Source of the DNA: Pseudonocardia halophobica
GTDB taxonomy: Bacteria > Actinomycetota > Actinomycetes > Mycobacteriales > Pseudonocardiaceae
Direction of reading: 5' to 3'
Assembly (NCBI RefSeq): GCF_027922425.1
Contig: NZ_BSFQ01000061.1
Location: forward strand, 1 to 33,067
DNA: 33,067 nt
Shown here: piece by piece, positions 14,799-21,724 of the stretch
Layout: each line of letters opens with the position of its first letter
Numbering within the stretch: the first letter of the stretch is position 1
The notes under the pieces: model-generated
What the model saw: only the letters and a program-made list of their open reading frames with translations
The model's database searches: none
Told to the model about the DNA's origin: nothing
Program-made: the position numbers and the translations under genes

Positions 14799-15125
14799 GT
14801 GGGCGAGCGCGTCTGCTTCCTCATGCACCTGCGCCCGGAACTGGTCGACGGGTACCTCGAGGCGCACCGCGAGGTGTGGCCGGAGATGCTGGAGGCCCTG
14901 ACCCGGCACGGCTGGCGGGACTACTCGCTCTTCCTGCGCAAGGAGGAGGGACTGGTGGTCGGCGTCGTGACCAGCGACGACTTCGCGGCGTCGCTGGCCG
15001 GCATGGACGGCGAACCCGTCAACACGCGCTGGCAGGCCACGATGTCGCGCTACTTCCGCAAGGAGGACGGGAGCCGGCCCGACGAGGGCCTCGAACGGCT
15101 CGACGAGTACTTCCACCTGGCCTGA
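14799..15125 (+). CDS. rhaM: L-rhamnose mutarotase
   Basis: A 108-residue dimeric alpha/beta-barrel enzyme that interconverts the alpha and beta anomers of L-rhamnose so that uptake and isomerisation are not limited by the slow spontaneous reaction. The family pattern is complete: VCFLMHLRPELVDGYLEAH, REVWPEMLEAL, WRDYSLFLR, VNTRWQATMSRYF, RPDEGLERLDEYFHL. H23 corresponds to the catalytic His22 of E. coli RhaM. GTG 14799 is 6 bases after a strong GAGGAGG (14786-14792). The much longer reading frame upstream is antisense to rhaI. It is divergent from rhaI and 106 bases ahead of the MFS transporter, probably co-transcribed. Confidence 0.93.
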   Translation: MGERVCFLMHLRPELVDGYLEAHREVWPEMLEALTRHGWRDYSLFLRKEEGLVVGVVTSDDFAASLAGMDGEPVNTRWQATMSRYFRKEDGSRPDEGLERLDEYFHLA

Positions 15126-15131
15126 CCGGCC

Positions 15132-15174
15132 CGGGCGAGCACCTCCGGGGCCGTGCTCGACCAGCGCTCGCCCG
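15132..15174 (+). promoter_or_regulatory. Two mutually exclusive hairpins between rhaM and transporter
   Basis: Hairpin A pairs CGAGCAC (15136-15142) with GTGCTCG (15153-15159). Hairpin B pairs CGGGCGAGC (15132-15140) with GCTCGCCCG (15166-15174). They share bases 15136-15140 and so cannot form together. They may simply be a weak terminator or processing site that lowers transporter expression relative to rhaM. Confidence 0.4.
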
Positions 15175-15231
15175 CAATCCGCAGGCACCAGGCCCCGTCC
15201 ACCCCACCCGACCCCTGAGAGGGCAGCGACG

Positions 15232-16545
15232 ATGCGTATCGGGAGCAAGGAGACCACCGGTTGGAAGGCGACGATCTCCGTCGCCATGTCCAACTACATC
15301 GAAGCCGGGTCGATCATCGCGATCGCCACGAGCCTGTCGCTCTGGCAGGAGCGCTTCGGCATCGACGACTTCGCCGTCGGGCTGCTCGCCGCGATCAGCG
15401 CGAACGCCTTCGGCGCGGCGATCGGCGCCGCCGTCGGCGGGCCGCTCTGCGACCGGTACGGCCGCAAGTTCATCTACACCTACGACCTGCTGCTCTACAT
15501 GGTCGGCGTGCTCCTGGCGGCCTTCGCCGTCAGCTACCCGATGCTGCTGATCGCCTTCCTGATCACCGGCATCGCGGTGGGCGCGGGCGTCCCGGCCTCG
15601 TGGACGTACATCGCCGAGGAGGCGCCGCCGGCCCAGCGCGCCAAGCACGTCGGCACCGCACAGCTCGCCTGGTCCATGGGCCCGGTGCTCGGCTTCCTGC
15701 TGGCGGTGGTGCTGACCGGCCCGCTCGGCCTGCTGGGCAGCCGGGTCATCTTCGGCCACCTGTTCGTCGTCGCGTTCATCGTCTGGTACATCCGGCAGGG
15801 CCTGCACGAGTCGACGATGTGGAAGGAGAGCCGGGTCGCGGACGCGAACCGCCGCCGCGGCGGCCTGCGCGCCCTGTTCACCGGCAAGGCCAACATCACC
15901 GCGCTGCTGTTCCTGTTCGGCGTGTACGGCGGCTGGAACGTCGTCGCCGGCCAGATGGGCATCTTCATGCCGCGCGTCTACGAGACCGCGGGCGTCGAGA
16001 GCGCGACCGAGCAGAACCTGCTGCAGGTGCTGCTGTGGAGCTGCACGGTCCTCGCGACCTACTTCGGCTTCATGCTGCTCGCCGACAAGATCAGCCGGCG
16101 GCTCCTCTACGTCGTGGGCGCCGCGCTCGGCATCTTCGCGTGGGTCCTGCTCGTCTTCGCCAACGCGACCCTGCCGATCCTGCTGCTCTTCGCCGTCTCC
16201 TGGGGCATCTCGGCCGGTATCGGCGCCCAGGCCTTCTACGCGCTCTGGACCAGCGAGCTCTTCGCCACCCCGTACCGGGCCAGTGCGCAGGGCGTCCTGT
16301 TCTTCGCGGTCCGGCTGGCGATCGGCCTGCTCAGCTACTTCTTCCCGACGATGCTCGCCACCCAGGGCGTGCCCGCGGTCGGCCTGGTCATGATCGGCCT
16401 GCTCGCCTTCGCGCTGATCGTCGGCGCGATCTGGGCGCCGCGGACGCAGGGCAGGTCGCTGCAGGAGATCGAGCGCGAGCGGTACGGCGAGGTGGTCTCG
16501 GCCGAGCTCACCACGCCGGCCAAGACGACCGGCGCCACCGCCTGA
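15232..16545 (+). CDS. MFS sugar transporter, probable L-rhamnose permease
   Basis: A 437-residue major facilitator protein with about 12 membrane helices. The loop 2-3 signature GGPLCDRYGRKFIYTYD matches motif A (G-x-x-x-D-R-x-G-R-[KR]), and a second RRLL occurs in the mirror loop (DKISRRLLY). The C-terminal tail PRTQGRSLQEIERERYGE ends like many sugar:proton symporters. Position between rhaM and the LacI gene, inside a locus with all other rhamnose genes and no ABC transporter, makes L-rhamnose the likely substrate. That is inferred from context; the sequence alone only says sugar-type MFS. ATG 15232 is preceded by GAGAGGGCAGCG. A strong hairpin at 16592 follows the gene. Confidence 0.85.
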   Translation: MRIGSKETTGWKATISVAMSNYIEAGSIIAIATSLSLWQERFGIDDFAVGLLAAISANAFGAAIGAAVGGPLCDRYGRKFIYTYDLLLYMVGVLLAAFAVSYPMLLIAFLITGIAVGAGVPASWTYIAEEAPPAQRAKHVGTAQLAWSMGPVLGFLLAVVLTGPLGLLGSRVIFGHLFVVAFIVWYIRQGLHESTMWKESRVADANRRRGGLRALFTGKANITALLFLFGVYGGWNVVAGQMGIFMPRVYETAGVESATEQNLLQVLLWSCTVLATYFGFMLLADKISRRLLYVVGAALGIFAWVLLVFANATLPILLLFAVSWGISAGIGAQAFYALWTSELFATPYRASAQGVLFFAVRLAIGLLSYFFPTMLATQGVPAVGLVMIGLLAFALIVGAIWAPRTQGRSLQEIERERYGEVVSAELTTPAKTTGATA

Positions 16546-16591
16546 CGGCTCGCGACCGCGGCCCGACCGCGGCCTGATCGCGCACGACCCG

Positions 16592-16623
16592 CGGCGGTCC
16601 TCCCGGATCCGGGAGGACCGCCG
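16592..16623. terminator. Perfect 32-bp palindrome, probable terminator
   Basis: The sequence reads identically on both strands for 32 bases (left half CGGCGGTCCTCCCGGA). It starts 47 bases after the transporter stop and ends 45 bases before the LacI start. As RNA it would be a stem of about 14 bp with a tiny loop, a typical T-less actinobacterial terminator. An operator role for autoregulation of the LacI gene cannot be excluded. Confidence 0.6.
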
Positions 16624-16633
16624 TCGCGGTCGC

Positions 16634-16639
16634 TACCGT
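16634..16639 (+). promoter_or_regulatory. Candidate -10 element (TACCGT) for the LacI gene
   Basis: TACCGT fits the TANNNT consensus and matches the -10 hexamer of the rhaI promoter. Transcription would start near 16646 with a leader of about 23 bases containing a GGAAGGA ribosome site. No clear -35 is seen because the palindrome occupies that region. Confidence 0.4.
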
Positions 16640-16668
16640 GGGGGCGGCAGATCGAGCGGAAGGACCGG

Positions 16669-17706
16669 ATGGCCAGCATCAAGGACGTCGCCCGGCTCGC
16701 CGGGGTCTCGCTCGGCACGGTCAGCAACGTCCTCAACCGCCCCGAGCGGGTCAGCCCCGAGCGCCGCGCGCGGGTCGAGCGCGCGATCGAGGAGCTGGGC
16801 TTCGTGCGCAGCGAACCCGCGCGCCAGCTGCGCGCCGGGCTGAGCCGGACCATCGCCGTCGTCGTGCTGGACGTGGCCAACCCGTTCTTCACCGACATCA
16901 TCGAGGGTGCCGAGGAGCTCGCCGAGCAGCACGACGCCCAGGTCGTGGTGTGCAACAGCGGCGGCGACCCCGAGCGCGAGGCCCGCCACCTGGACCGGCT
17001 CGTGCAGCAGCAGGTGCTGGGCATCCTGCTCTCCCCCGTGCACGAGGTCGTCAGCGCCCAGCTGCTCGCGGCCCGCCGTCGGCACCCCCCGGTCGTGTTC
17101 GTCGACCGGGTCCCCGCCGCGCCGGGGTTCGCCTCGGTCGCGGTCGACGACGTCCACGGCGGCGCCCTCGTCGGCGACCTCCTCTCCACCACCGGGCACG
17201 AGCACATCGCCTTCGCCGGCGGGCCGATGTCGCTGCGCCAGGTCGTCGACCGGCTGCACGGGCTGCGCTCGACCTTCCGCGGCCGGCGCGTGGACGTCGT
17301 CGAGACCCCCGAGCTCACCATCCGGGCGGGCGCCCGGGTGCTCGACGACCTGCTCGCACGCCCCGCCCGCGACCGCCCGACCGCCCTGTTCTGCGCCAAC
17401 GACCTGCTCGCCATCGGCGTGCTCAACGCCTGCATGCGCCGCCGGATCGCGGTGCCGGACGAGCTGTCCGTGGTCGGCTACGACGACATCGACTTCGCCG
17501 AGACCGCCAGCGTCGCCCTCACGACCGTCGGGCAGCCCGGACGCCGGCTCGGCCGGGAGGCCGTGGAGCTGCTGCTCGCCGAGGTGGGTGGGGTGGAGGC
17601 GCCCGCCGGCTCCCCGCGCAACCTGGTGTTCGAGCCCGAGCTGGTGGTGCGCTCCTCCACCCGCCCGTCCGACGTGCGGCTCACCGCAGGCCCCTCCGCC
17701 TCCTGA
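16669..17706 (+). CDS. LacI-family repressor, probable rhamnose regulator
   Basis: A 345-residue regulator. The N-terminal helix-turn-helix is ASIKDVARLAGVSLGTVSNV (residues 2-21), followed by the hinge helix region near 45-57. The sugar-binding periplasmic-binding-protein fold follows: TIAVVVLDVANPFFTDIIEG, GILLSPV, VFVDRVP, VAVDDVHGG, HIAFAGGP, ALFCANDLLAIGVL and the C-terminal DELSVVGYDDIDFAE. Such proteins repress sugar catabolic genes until the sugar binds. Its gene ends the plus-strand half of the rhamnose locus, and two LacI-type palindromes lie in the rhaI-rhaM promoter region, so it is the likely local repressor. The start is supported by GGAAGGA just upstream. Ligand identity is inferred. 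Confidence 0.9.
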   Translation: MASIKDVARLAGVSLGTVSNVLNRPERVSPERRARVERAIEELGFVRSEPARQLRAGLSRTIAVVVLDVANPFFTDIIEGAEELAEQHDAQVVVCNSGGDPEREARHLDRLVQQQVLGILLSPVHEVVSAQLLAARRRHPPVVFVDRVPAAPGFASVAVDDVHGGALVGDLLSTTGHEHIAFAGGPMSLRQVVDRLHGLRSTFRGRRVDVVETPELTIRAGARVLDDLLARPARDRPTALFCANDLLAIGVLNACMRRRIAVPDELSVVGYDDIDFAETASVALTTVGQPGRRLGREAVELLLAEVGGVEAPAGSPRNLVFEPELVVRSSTRPSDVRLTAGPSAS

Positions 17707-17740
17707 CAGCGTGCATCCGCGAGCCCCAGGGGCGGCAACA

Positions 17741-17779
17741 CCCACTCGGGCGTCGGACAGGCCGTCGACGCCCTGTGGG
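17741..17779 (+). terminator. Terminator hairpin after the LacI gene
   Basis: GGGCGTCG (17748-17755) pairs perfectly with CGACGCCC (17766-17773). The stem extends past a small internal loop with CCCAC (17741-17745) and GTGGG (17775-17779), giving 13 pairs. It begins 35 bases after the LacI stop and separates the rhamnose locus from the next two-component system. Confidence 0.55.
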
Positions 17780-17816
17780 GTGCACCGGTCGGGTGTGGCA
17801 CGAGGAAGGAGCGGGT

Positions 17817-17850
17817 GTGCCCGGGCAGGAGCCGATGTGCCGGGGCAGGA
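17817..17850 (+). promoter_or_regulatory. 14-bp direct repeat, possible response-regulator site
   Basis: GTGCCCGGGCAGGA (17817-17830) and GTGCCGGGGCAGGA (17837-17850) differ at one base and start exactly 20 bp apart, about two helical turns. They lie 55-88 bases upstream of the response regulator start. OmpR-family proteins bind direct repeats, so autoregulation is plausible. Confidence 0.4.
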
Positions 17851-17904
17851 TCGGCCGGTCGGCCGACGCCGCGGCTTCCGCGACGGACCGGGCACCATGG
17901 GGAC

Positions 17905-18600
17905 ATGCCGAGTCGTGTGCTGGTCGCCGACGACGACCGGGCGATCCGGGAGTCCCTCGCGCGCGCCCTCGAGCTGGAGGGCTATGCCGTGGTCCCGGCC
18001 GTCGACGGGGTGGAGGCGCTGTCGCTCGTCCGCCGGGAGTCGTTCGACGCACTGGTCGTGGACGTGATGATGCCGGGCGTCGACGGGCTGGCGGTGTGCC
18101 GCGTGCTGCGTGGCGACGGCGACCACACGCCGATCCTCATGCTCACCGCCCGGGTCGAGACCCCGGACCGGGTGGCAGGGCTCGACGCGGGCGCCGACGA
18201 CTACCTGCCCAAGCCGTTCGAGCTCGACGAGCTGCTCGCGCGCCTGCGGGCCCTCATCCGCCGGGCCGCCGTGCACGGGGGCGACACCCCGCGCGCGGCC
18301 GAGACGCTGCGGACCGGCGCGCTGCGGATCGTCCCGGCGGCCCGCCGCGTCTGGTGGGACGAGGCCGAGCTGCAGCTGTCGAAGACCGAGTTCGACCTGC
18401 TGGAGCTGCTGGTCCGCAACGAGGGCATCGTCCTCGACCACGCCACGATCTACCAGCGGATCTGGGGCTACGACTTCGGCGCCGACTCCAAGAACCTCGC
18501 CGTCTACATCGGCTACCTGCGCCGCAAGCTCGCCGCGGCGGGCGCTCCGCCGCTGATCCACACCGTCCGCGGGGTGGGCTACACGGTGCGTGCGGCATGA
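17905..18600 (+). CDS. OmpR-family response regulator, MprA-like
   Basis: A 231-residue regulator. The receiver has acidic residues D9-D11, phospho-acceptor D53 (LVVDVMMPG), T81 and K103 (DDYLPKPFE). The winged-helix domain (about 130-228) contains ELQLSKTEFDLLELLVRNEG, SKNLAVYIGYLRRKL and HTVRGVGYTVR. It resembles the MprA/TcrA branch of mycobacterial regulators that respond to envelope stress. That resemblance is by eye, so no gene symbol is given. ATG 17905 is preceded by a -10-like CACCAT (17893-17898) and no ribosome site, so a leaderless transcript is possible. Its stop overlaps the kinase start as ATGA, showing translational coupling. Confidence 0.92.
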   Translation: MPSRVLVADDDRAIRESLARALELEGYAVVPAVDGVEALSLVRRESFDALVVDVMMPGVDGLAVCRVLRGDGDHTPILMLTARVETPDRVAGLDAGADDYLPKPFELDELLARLRALIRRAAVHGGDTPRAAETLRTGALRIVPAARRVWWDEAELQLSKTEFDLLELLVRNEGIVLDHATIYQRIWGYDFGADSKNLAVYIGYLRRKLAAAGAPPLIHTVRGVGYTVRAA

Positions 18601-20042
18601 GCCTGCGGACCCGGTTCGCCCTGGCGTTCGCGCTGGTCGCGGTCGTGGTGGCCGGGCTGGTCGGCTTCCTCAGCTACCGGGCCGCGTCGGACCGCACCAC
18701 CGACGAGATCGACCGCTCCCTCCGCGCGACGGCCGCGGCGGTCGCCGCGGGACGGACCGAGGTGCTGGATCCCGTCGTCGTCCGGCACGGGCACGGACCC
18801 GACCGGGACCACGACGGGGACCACGACGGCGATCACGACGGGGACCAGCCGCTCGTCGGCCAGCTCGTGAACCCGGACGGGACCACCCTGTTCCTCGGCG
18901 GCCGCCCGGAGACGCTGCCGGTGTCGGCGACCGACCGCGCCCTGGCCGCGGCGGGGGTCGCGGGTGCGACGGCGAGCCGCGACGTCCGCGTCGACGGCGA
19001 CGACTACCGCCAGCTGACGACCGCGCTCGGCGGCGGCCGGGGCGCGCTGCAGGTGGCGACCGACGCCGAGGAGAGCGAGCGTGTCCTGGCCGGGACGGCG
19101 AGCCGCATCCTCTGGGTCACCGCCCTCGTGGTGGTCGTGGCCGCGGCCGTGGGCTGGCTGCTCGCGCGGCGGATCACCCGCCGGCTGGTGCAGCTGGCCG
19201 GGATCGCCGAGGAGGTCAGCGCGAGCGGGGTGGTCGAGCGGGAGGTCCCGGTGCACGGGCGGGACGAGGTGGGTCGGCTGTCGGCGTCCTTCACCACGAT
19301 GCTGGGCCGGCTCGCGGCCGCCCGCGAGGCCCAGGACCGCCTGGTCCAGGACGCCGCCCACGAGCTCCGCACCCCGCTGACCAGCCTGCGGACCAACGCC
19401 CGCGTGCTCAGGCGCCTCGACGAGCTGTCCCCGGAGGCGCGGGCCCGGCTGATCGACGACGTCGAGGGCGAGACCCGCGAGCTCAGCAAGCTGGTCGACG
19501 AGCTGGTCGAGCTCGCGCTGTCCCGGCAGGGGGACGAGGTCGACGAGCCCGTCGATCTGGGCGCCCTCGCGGAGCGGGCCGCCGAGCGGGTCCGGCGGCG
19601 GACCGGGCGGCGGATCGAGGTGCTGGTCGAGGACGGGGTCGTGCCGGTCCGGGGGCGTCCGCGGGCGCTGGACCGGGCCGTGACCAACCTGCTGGAGAAC
19701 GCGGCGAAGTTCGACGGGGGCGGCGAGCGCCTCGAGGTGTGGGTGGGCGGGGGCCGGGTCGCCGTCGCCGACCGCGGCCCGGGGATCACGCCGCGGGACG
19801 CGGAGCGGGTGTTCGACCGCTTCTACCGCGCCGACGCCGCCCGCGGCCTGCCCGGCTCCGGGCTCGGGCTGGCGATCGTGCGCGACGTGGCGGACCGGCA
19901 CGACGGCACGGTGTTCGCGGAGGCGCGCGAGGGCGGCGGGGCGTGCGTGGGCTTCACCGTGGGCGAGGGCCGGTTCTTACCCGGCTCCGAACCTGGCCAC
20001 GTCGGGGACTCACCGGCGGCCTCCAGCATGGGCGGCACCTGA
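18597..20042 (+). CDS. Sensor histidine kinase, MprB-like, with His/Asp-rich loop
   Basis: A 481-residue kinase: TM1 about 7-26, an extracytoplasmic region 27-170, TM2 171-190, HAMP about 191-245, HisKA with H255 (DAAHELRTPL), and HATPase with N-box NLLENAAKFDG, G1 DRGPGI, F-box VFDRFYRAD and G2 GSGLGLAIV. The outer region contains residues 64-84, where H-x-D-G units repeat (RDHDGDHDGDHDGDQ). This run of His and Asp is unlike the usual MprB sensor and could bind a divalent metal. It is encoded by 12-bp tandem repeats. It overlaps the regulator gene by 4 bases and is followed after 20 bases by a DUF1707 gene, so the operon probably continues. The metal idea is inference. Confidence 0.92.
   Translation: MSLRTRFALAFALVAVVVAGLVGFLSYRAASDRTTDEIDRSLRATAAAVAAGRTEVLDPVVVRHGHGPDRDHDGDHDGDHDGDQPLVGQLVNPDGTTLFLGGRPETLPVSATDRALAAAGVAGATASRDVRVDGDDYRQLTTALGGGRGALQVATDAEESERVLAGTASRILWVTALVVVVAAAVGWLLARRITRRLVQLAGIAEEVSASGVVEREVPVHGRDEVGRLSASFTTMLGRLAAAREAQDRLVQDAAHELRTPLTSLRTNARVLRRLDELSPEARARLIDDVEGETRELSKLVDELVELALSRQGDEVDEPVDLGALAERAAERVRRRTGRRIEVLVEDGVVPVRGRPRALDRAVTNLLENAAKFDGGGERLEVWVGGGRVAVADRGPGITPRDAERVFDRFYRADAARGLPGSGLGLAIVRDVADRHDGTVFAEAREGGGACVGFTVGEGRFLPGSEPGHVGDSPAASSMGGT
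18807..18842 (+). repeat. 12-bp tandem repeats encoding DHDG units
   Basis: Three units GA(C/T)CACGACGG(G/C) at 18807-18818, 18819-18830 and 18831-18842, with a partial fourth after that. They encode the Asp-His-Asp-Gly run in the kinase sensor loop and could expand or contract in frame. Confidence 0.8.
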
Positions 20043-20062
20043 ACGACGACCCCGGGAGCCCC

Positions 20063-20512
20063 ATGACCTCCCCCGCCGGTCCCGCGCCGGACCACTCCGA
20101 GGCGCCCACCGCCGCCACGCCCACCGACGCCGTCACGGCCGCGACCACCGGAACCCGCACGCGGGCGTCCGACGCCGAGCGCGAGCGCGTCGTCACCCGG
20201 CTGCACCACGCCGTCGGCGAGGGCCGGCTCGACCTCACCGAGGCCGAGGAGCGGACCGCCGCCGCGTACGCCGCCCGCTTCCGCGACGAGCTCGACCCGC
20301 TGCTCGTCGACCTGCCCGGCGGGCCCGCCGGCGCCGAGCCGTGGTCGGCGATCTGGGAGTCCGTGGTCTGGCGCGGCCACCGGGCCGTGTGGGGTCCCGA
20401 GGCCGGCCGCCCGACCGCACCGCAGTGCCGCACCGCCGTCGCGGTGCTGGCCGCAGCCGTGGTGTGGGTCCTGCTCTGCATGGTCGTCGGTGCCGTGGTG
20501 GTGGCCGCGTGA
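20063..20512 (+). CDS. DUF1707 single-helix membrane protein
   Basis: A 149-residue protein. After a Thr/Ala/Pro-rich N-terminus (1-35) comes a DUF1707-like (SHOCT-like) segment at about 36-80, RASDAERERVVTRLHHAVGE then GRLDLTEAEERTAAAYAAR. The classic signature 'R.SD.ERE.....L..A...GRL...EF.ER...A..A.T' is well matched. A cytoplasmic linker and one membrane helix (about 125-147, VAVLAAAVVWVLLCMVVGAV) close it. DUF1707 proteins are common in actinobacteria, often near sensor kinases, with no established biochemical role. Its stop overlaps the next gene start as GTGA, so the two are translationally coupled, and it follows the kinase gene by 20 bases. Confidence 0.83.
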   Translation: MTSPAGPAPDHSEAPTAATPTDAVTAATTGTRTRASDAERERVVTRLHHAVGEGRLDLTEAEERTAAAYAARFRDELDPLLVDLPGGPAGAEPWSAIWESVVWRGHRAVWGPEAGRPTAPQCRTAVAVLAAAVVWVLLCMVVGAVVVAA

Positions 20513-20718
20513 GCGCCGCCCGGGCGGCCCGCCGGCCCGTGATCGTGCTGACCGCCGCCGTGCTGGGGCTCGGCGCGGCCGGCGGGATCACCGGGATGGC
20601 GCTCGGCGGCGTCGGCGCGGCGGTGTCGGACCGGGTCTCCGACGCCTCCTCCGACTCCTCGCCCGGCCCCGGGTTCCACCATTGGCACCACGACCACGAC
20701 CGGTTCGACGACGACTGA
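20509..20718 (+). CDS. 69-residue membrane protein with His/Asp-rich tail
   Basis: A tiny protein: short basic start, one hydrophobic segment (about 9-35, VIVLTAAVLGLGAAGGITGM), a Ser/Asp linker and the tail FHHWHHDHDRFDDD at the extreme C-terminus. The tail has five His and five Asp in 14 residues, a composition often seen in metal-binding sequences. GTG 20509 overlaps the DUF1707 stop. I know no family for it. Its coupling to DUF1707 and its position after a kinase whose sensor loop is also His/Asp-rich suggest a shared role in metal or envelope sensing, which is inference. The coding third-position bias and the precise overlap support it being real despite its length. Confidence 0.65.
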   Translation: MSAARAARRPVIVLTAAVLGLGAAGGITGMALGGVGAAVSDRVSDASSDSSPGPGFHHWHHDHDRFDDD

Positions 20719-20793
20719 TCCCGGCCCGGCAGCCGCTCCCCCTGTCCCCGCCGGAACGCCCCGATTTCCGAGATCCCCCGAACCCGGAGAACC

Positions 20794-21357
20794 ATGACGA
20801 CCGTCGCCGGGCTGCCCGCCCACATCCTCCTCGTGCACGCCGTGGTCGTGCTCGTCCCGCTGACCGCGCTGCTGCTGGTGGTCGAGTCGCTGTGGCCCGC
20901 GGCGCGGCGCCGGCTCGCCTGGCCGGTCGCCGCCCTCGCCGTGCTCACCCTCGTCTCGGTGCCGCTCGCGACCGAGGCGGGCGAGTGGCTCGAGCACCGG
21001 ATCGCCTCGACCCCGCTGCTGCGGACGCACGCCGAGCTCGGCGACACGATGCTCCCCTGGGCCGCCGGCCTGGCCGTCGTGGCCGTGCTGGTCGCCGCAC
21101 TCCAGCAGTGGTCCCGCCGGGCGGAGCGGCGCGCTGCCGAGGCCGGCGCGGCGGCGGGCCCGGAGCGCCGCCGCCGCGGCCGGCTGCCGGCCGCCGCACT
21201 CGCCCTCGTCGCCGTCGTGGTCGCCGCCGGCTCGGTCGTGACCGTCTACCGGGTCGGCGACTCGGGCGCCCGCGCGGCGTGGACCGGCCAGTTCAGCGCC
21301 ACGCCGCTCCCCCGCGGCGGCGCCCCGGTCACGACCGGCCTGCCGGAGCACCCGTAA
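20794..21357 (+). CDS. DUF2231-like four-helix membrane protein
   Basis: A 187-residue protein with four membrane helices at about 10-30, 41-58, 86-104 and 131-151. The opening GLPAHILLVHAVVVLVPLTA matches the DUF2231 pattern 'G.P.HP.LVH.P..L', with histidines H10 and H15 near the membrane surface. A further histidine in RTHAELGD resembles the second conserved block. DUF2231 proteins are predicted membrane proteins of unknown function, sometimes suspected of binding haem because of the paired histidines. ATG 20794 has CGGAG upstream. It lies 75 bases after the His-tail protein and may belong to the same operon. Confidence 0.78.
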   Translation: MTTVAGLPAHILLVHAVVVLVPLTALLLVVESLWPAARRRLAWPVAALAVLTLVSVPLATEAGEWLEHRIASTPLLRTHAELGDTMLPWAAGLAVVAVLVAALQQWSRRAERRAAEAGAAAGPERRRRGRLPAAALALVAVVVAAGSVVTVYRVGDSGARAAWTGQFSATPLPRGGAPVTTGLPEHP

Positions 21358-21388
21358 CCCCCCGCCCACACCGAGCGAGCCCCGGCCC

Positions 21389-21724
21389 GTGGAGATCACG
21401 AAGGGACAGGGCAACCCGCCCGTGCTCGACGAGGACGAGGCGCTCGAACTGCTCGCCTACCTCGTCACGGCCGCCCGCACCCAGGTCGACGAGGCCGCCG
21501 AGTACGGGCCGCTGCGGCTGCTGACCGCCGCGCGCCGGCTCGGGTCGGCGATCGCGCCGCGGGCCTCGGCGGCGACGGCCGGGTTCGTCGCCGGGCCGCT
21601 GGCCGCGGTCCCGGAACTGGCGGTGCCGCGCGACGGCCGGGAGGAGTACGCCGCCCGGCTCGACGAGCTGTGCCGGGCACTCGCCGGCCACCTCACCGCA
21701 CACTTCGCGCGGGAGAGCCCGTGA
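21389..21724 (+). CDS. DUF6092-like small protein
   Basis: A 111-residue soluble, mostly helical protein. The blocks ALELLAYLVTAARTQVDEAA, YGPLRLLTAARRLGSAI and ARLDELCRALAGHL recall the actinobacterial DUF6092 proteins, whose role is unknown. The family label is from memory of the pattern and should be verified. GTG 21389 starts the conserved-looking MEITKGQGNPP. Its stop overlaps the GTG of the nitroreductase gene by 4 bases, so the two products are made together and may act on the same substrate. No cofactor-binding motif is visible. Confidence 0.6.
   Translation: MEITKGQGNPPVLDEDEALELLAYLVTAARTQVDEAAEYGPLRLLTAARRLGSAIAPRASAATAGFVAGPLAAVPELAVPRDGREEYAARLDELCRALAGHLTAHFARESP

Noticed and set aside
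16638..18596. Upstream extension of the MprB-like kinase frame through the LacI and response regulator genes
   Set aside because: It overlaps two well-supported genes in another frame and is compositionally shadow-like. The kinase starts at the ATGA overlap at 18597.
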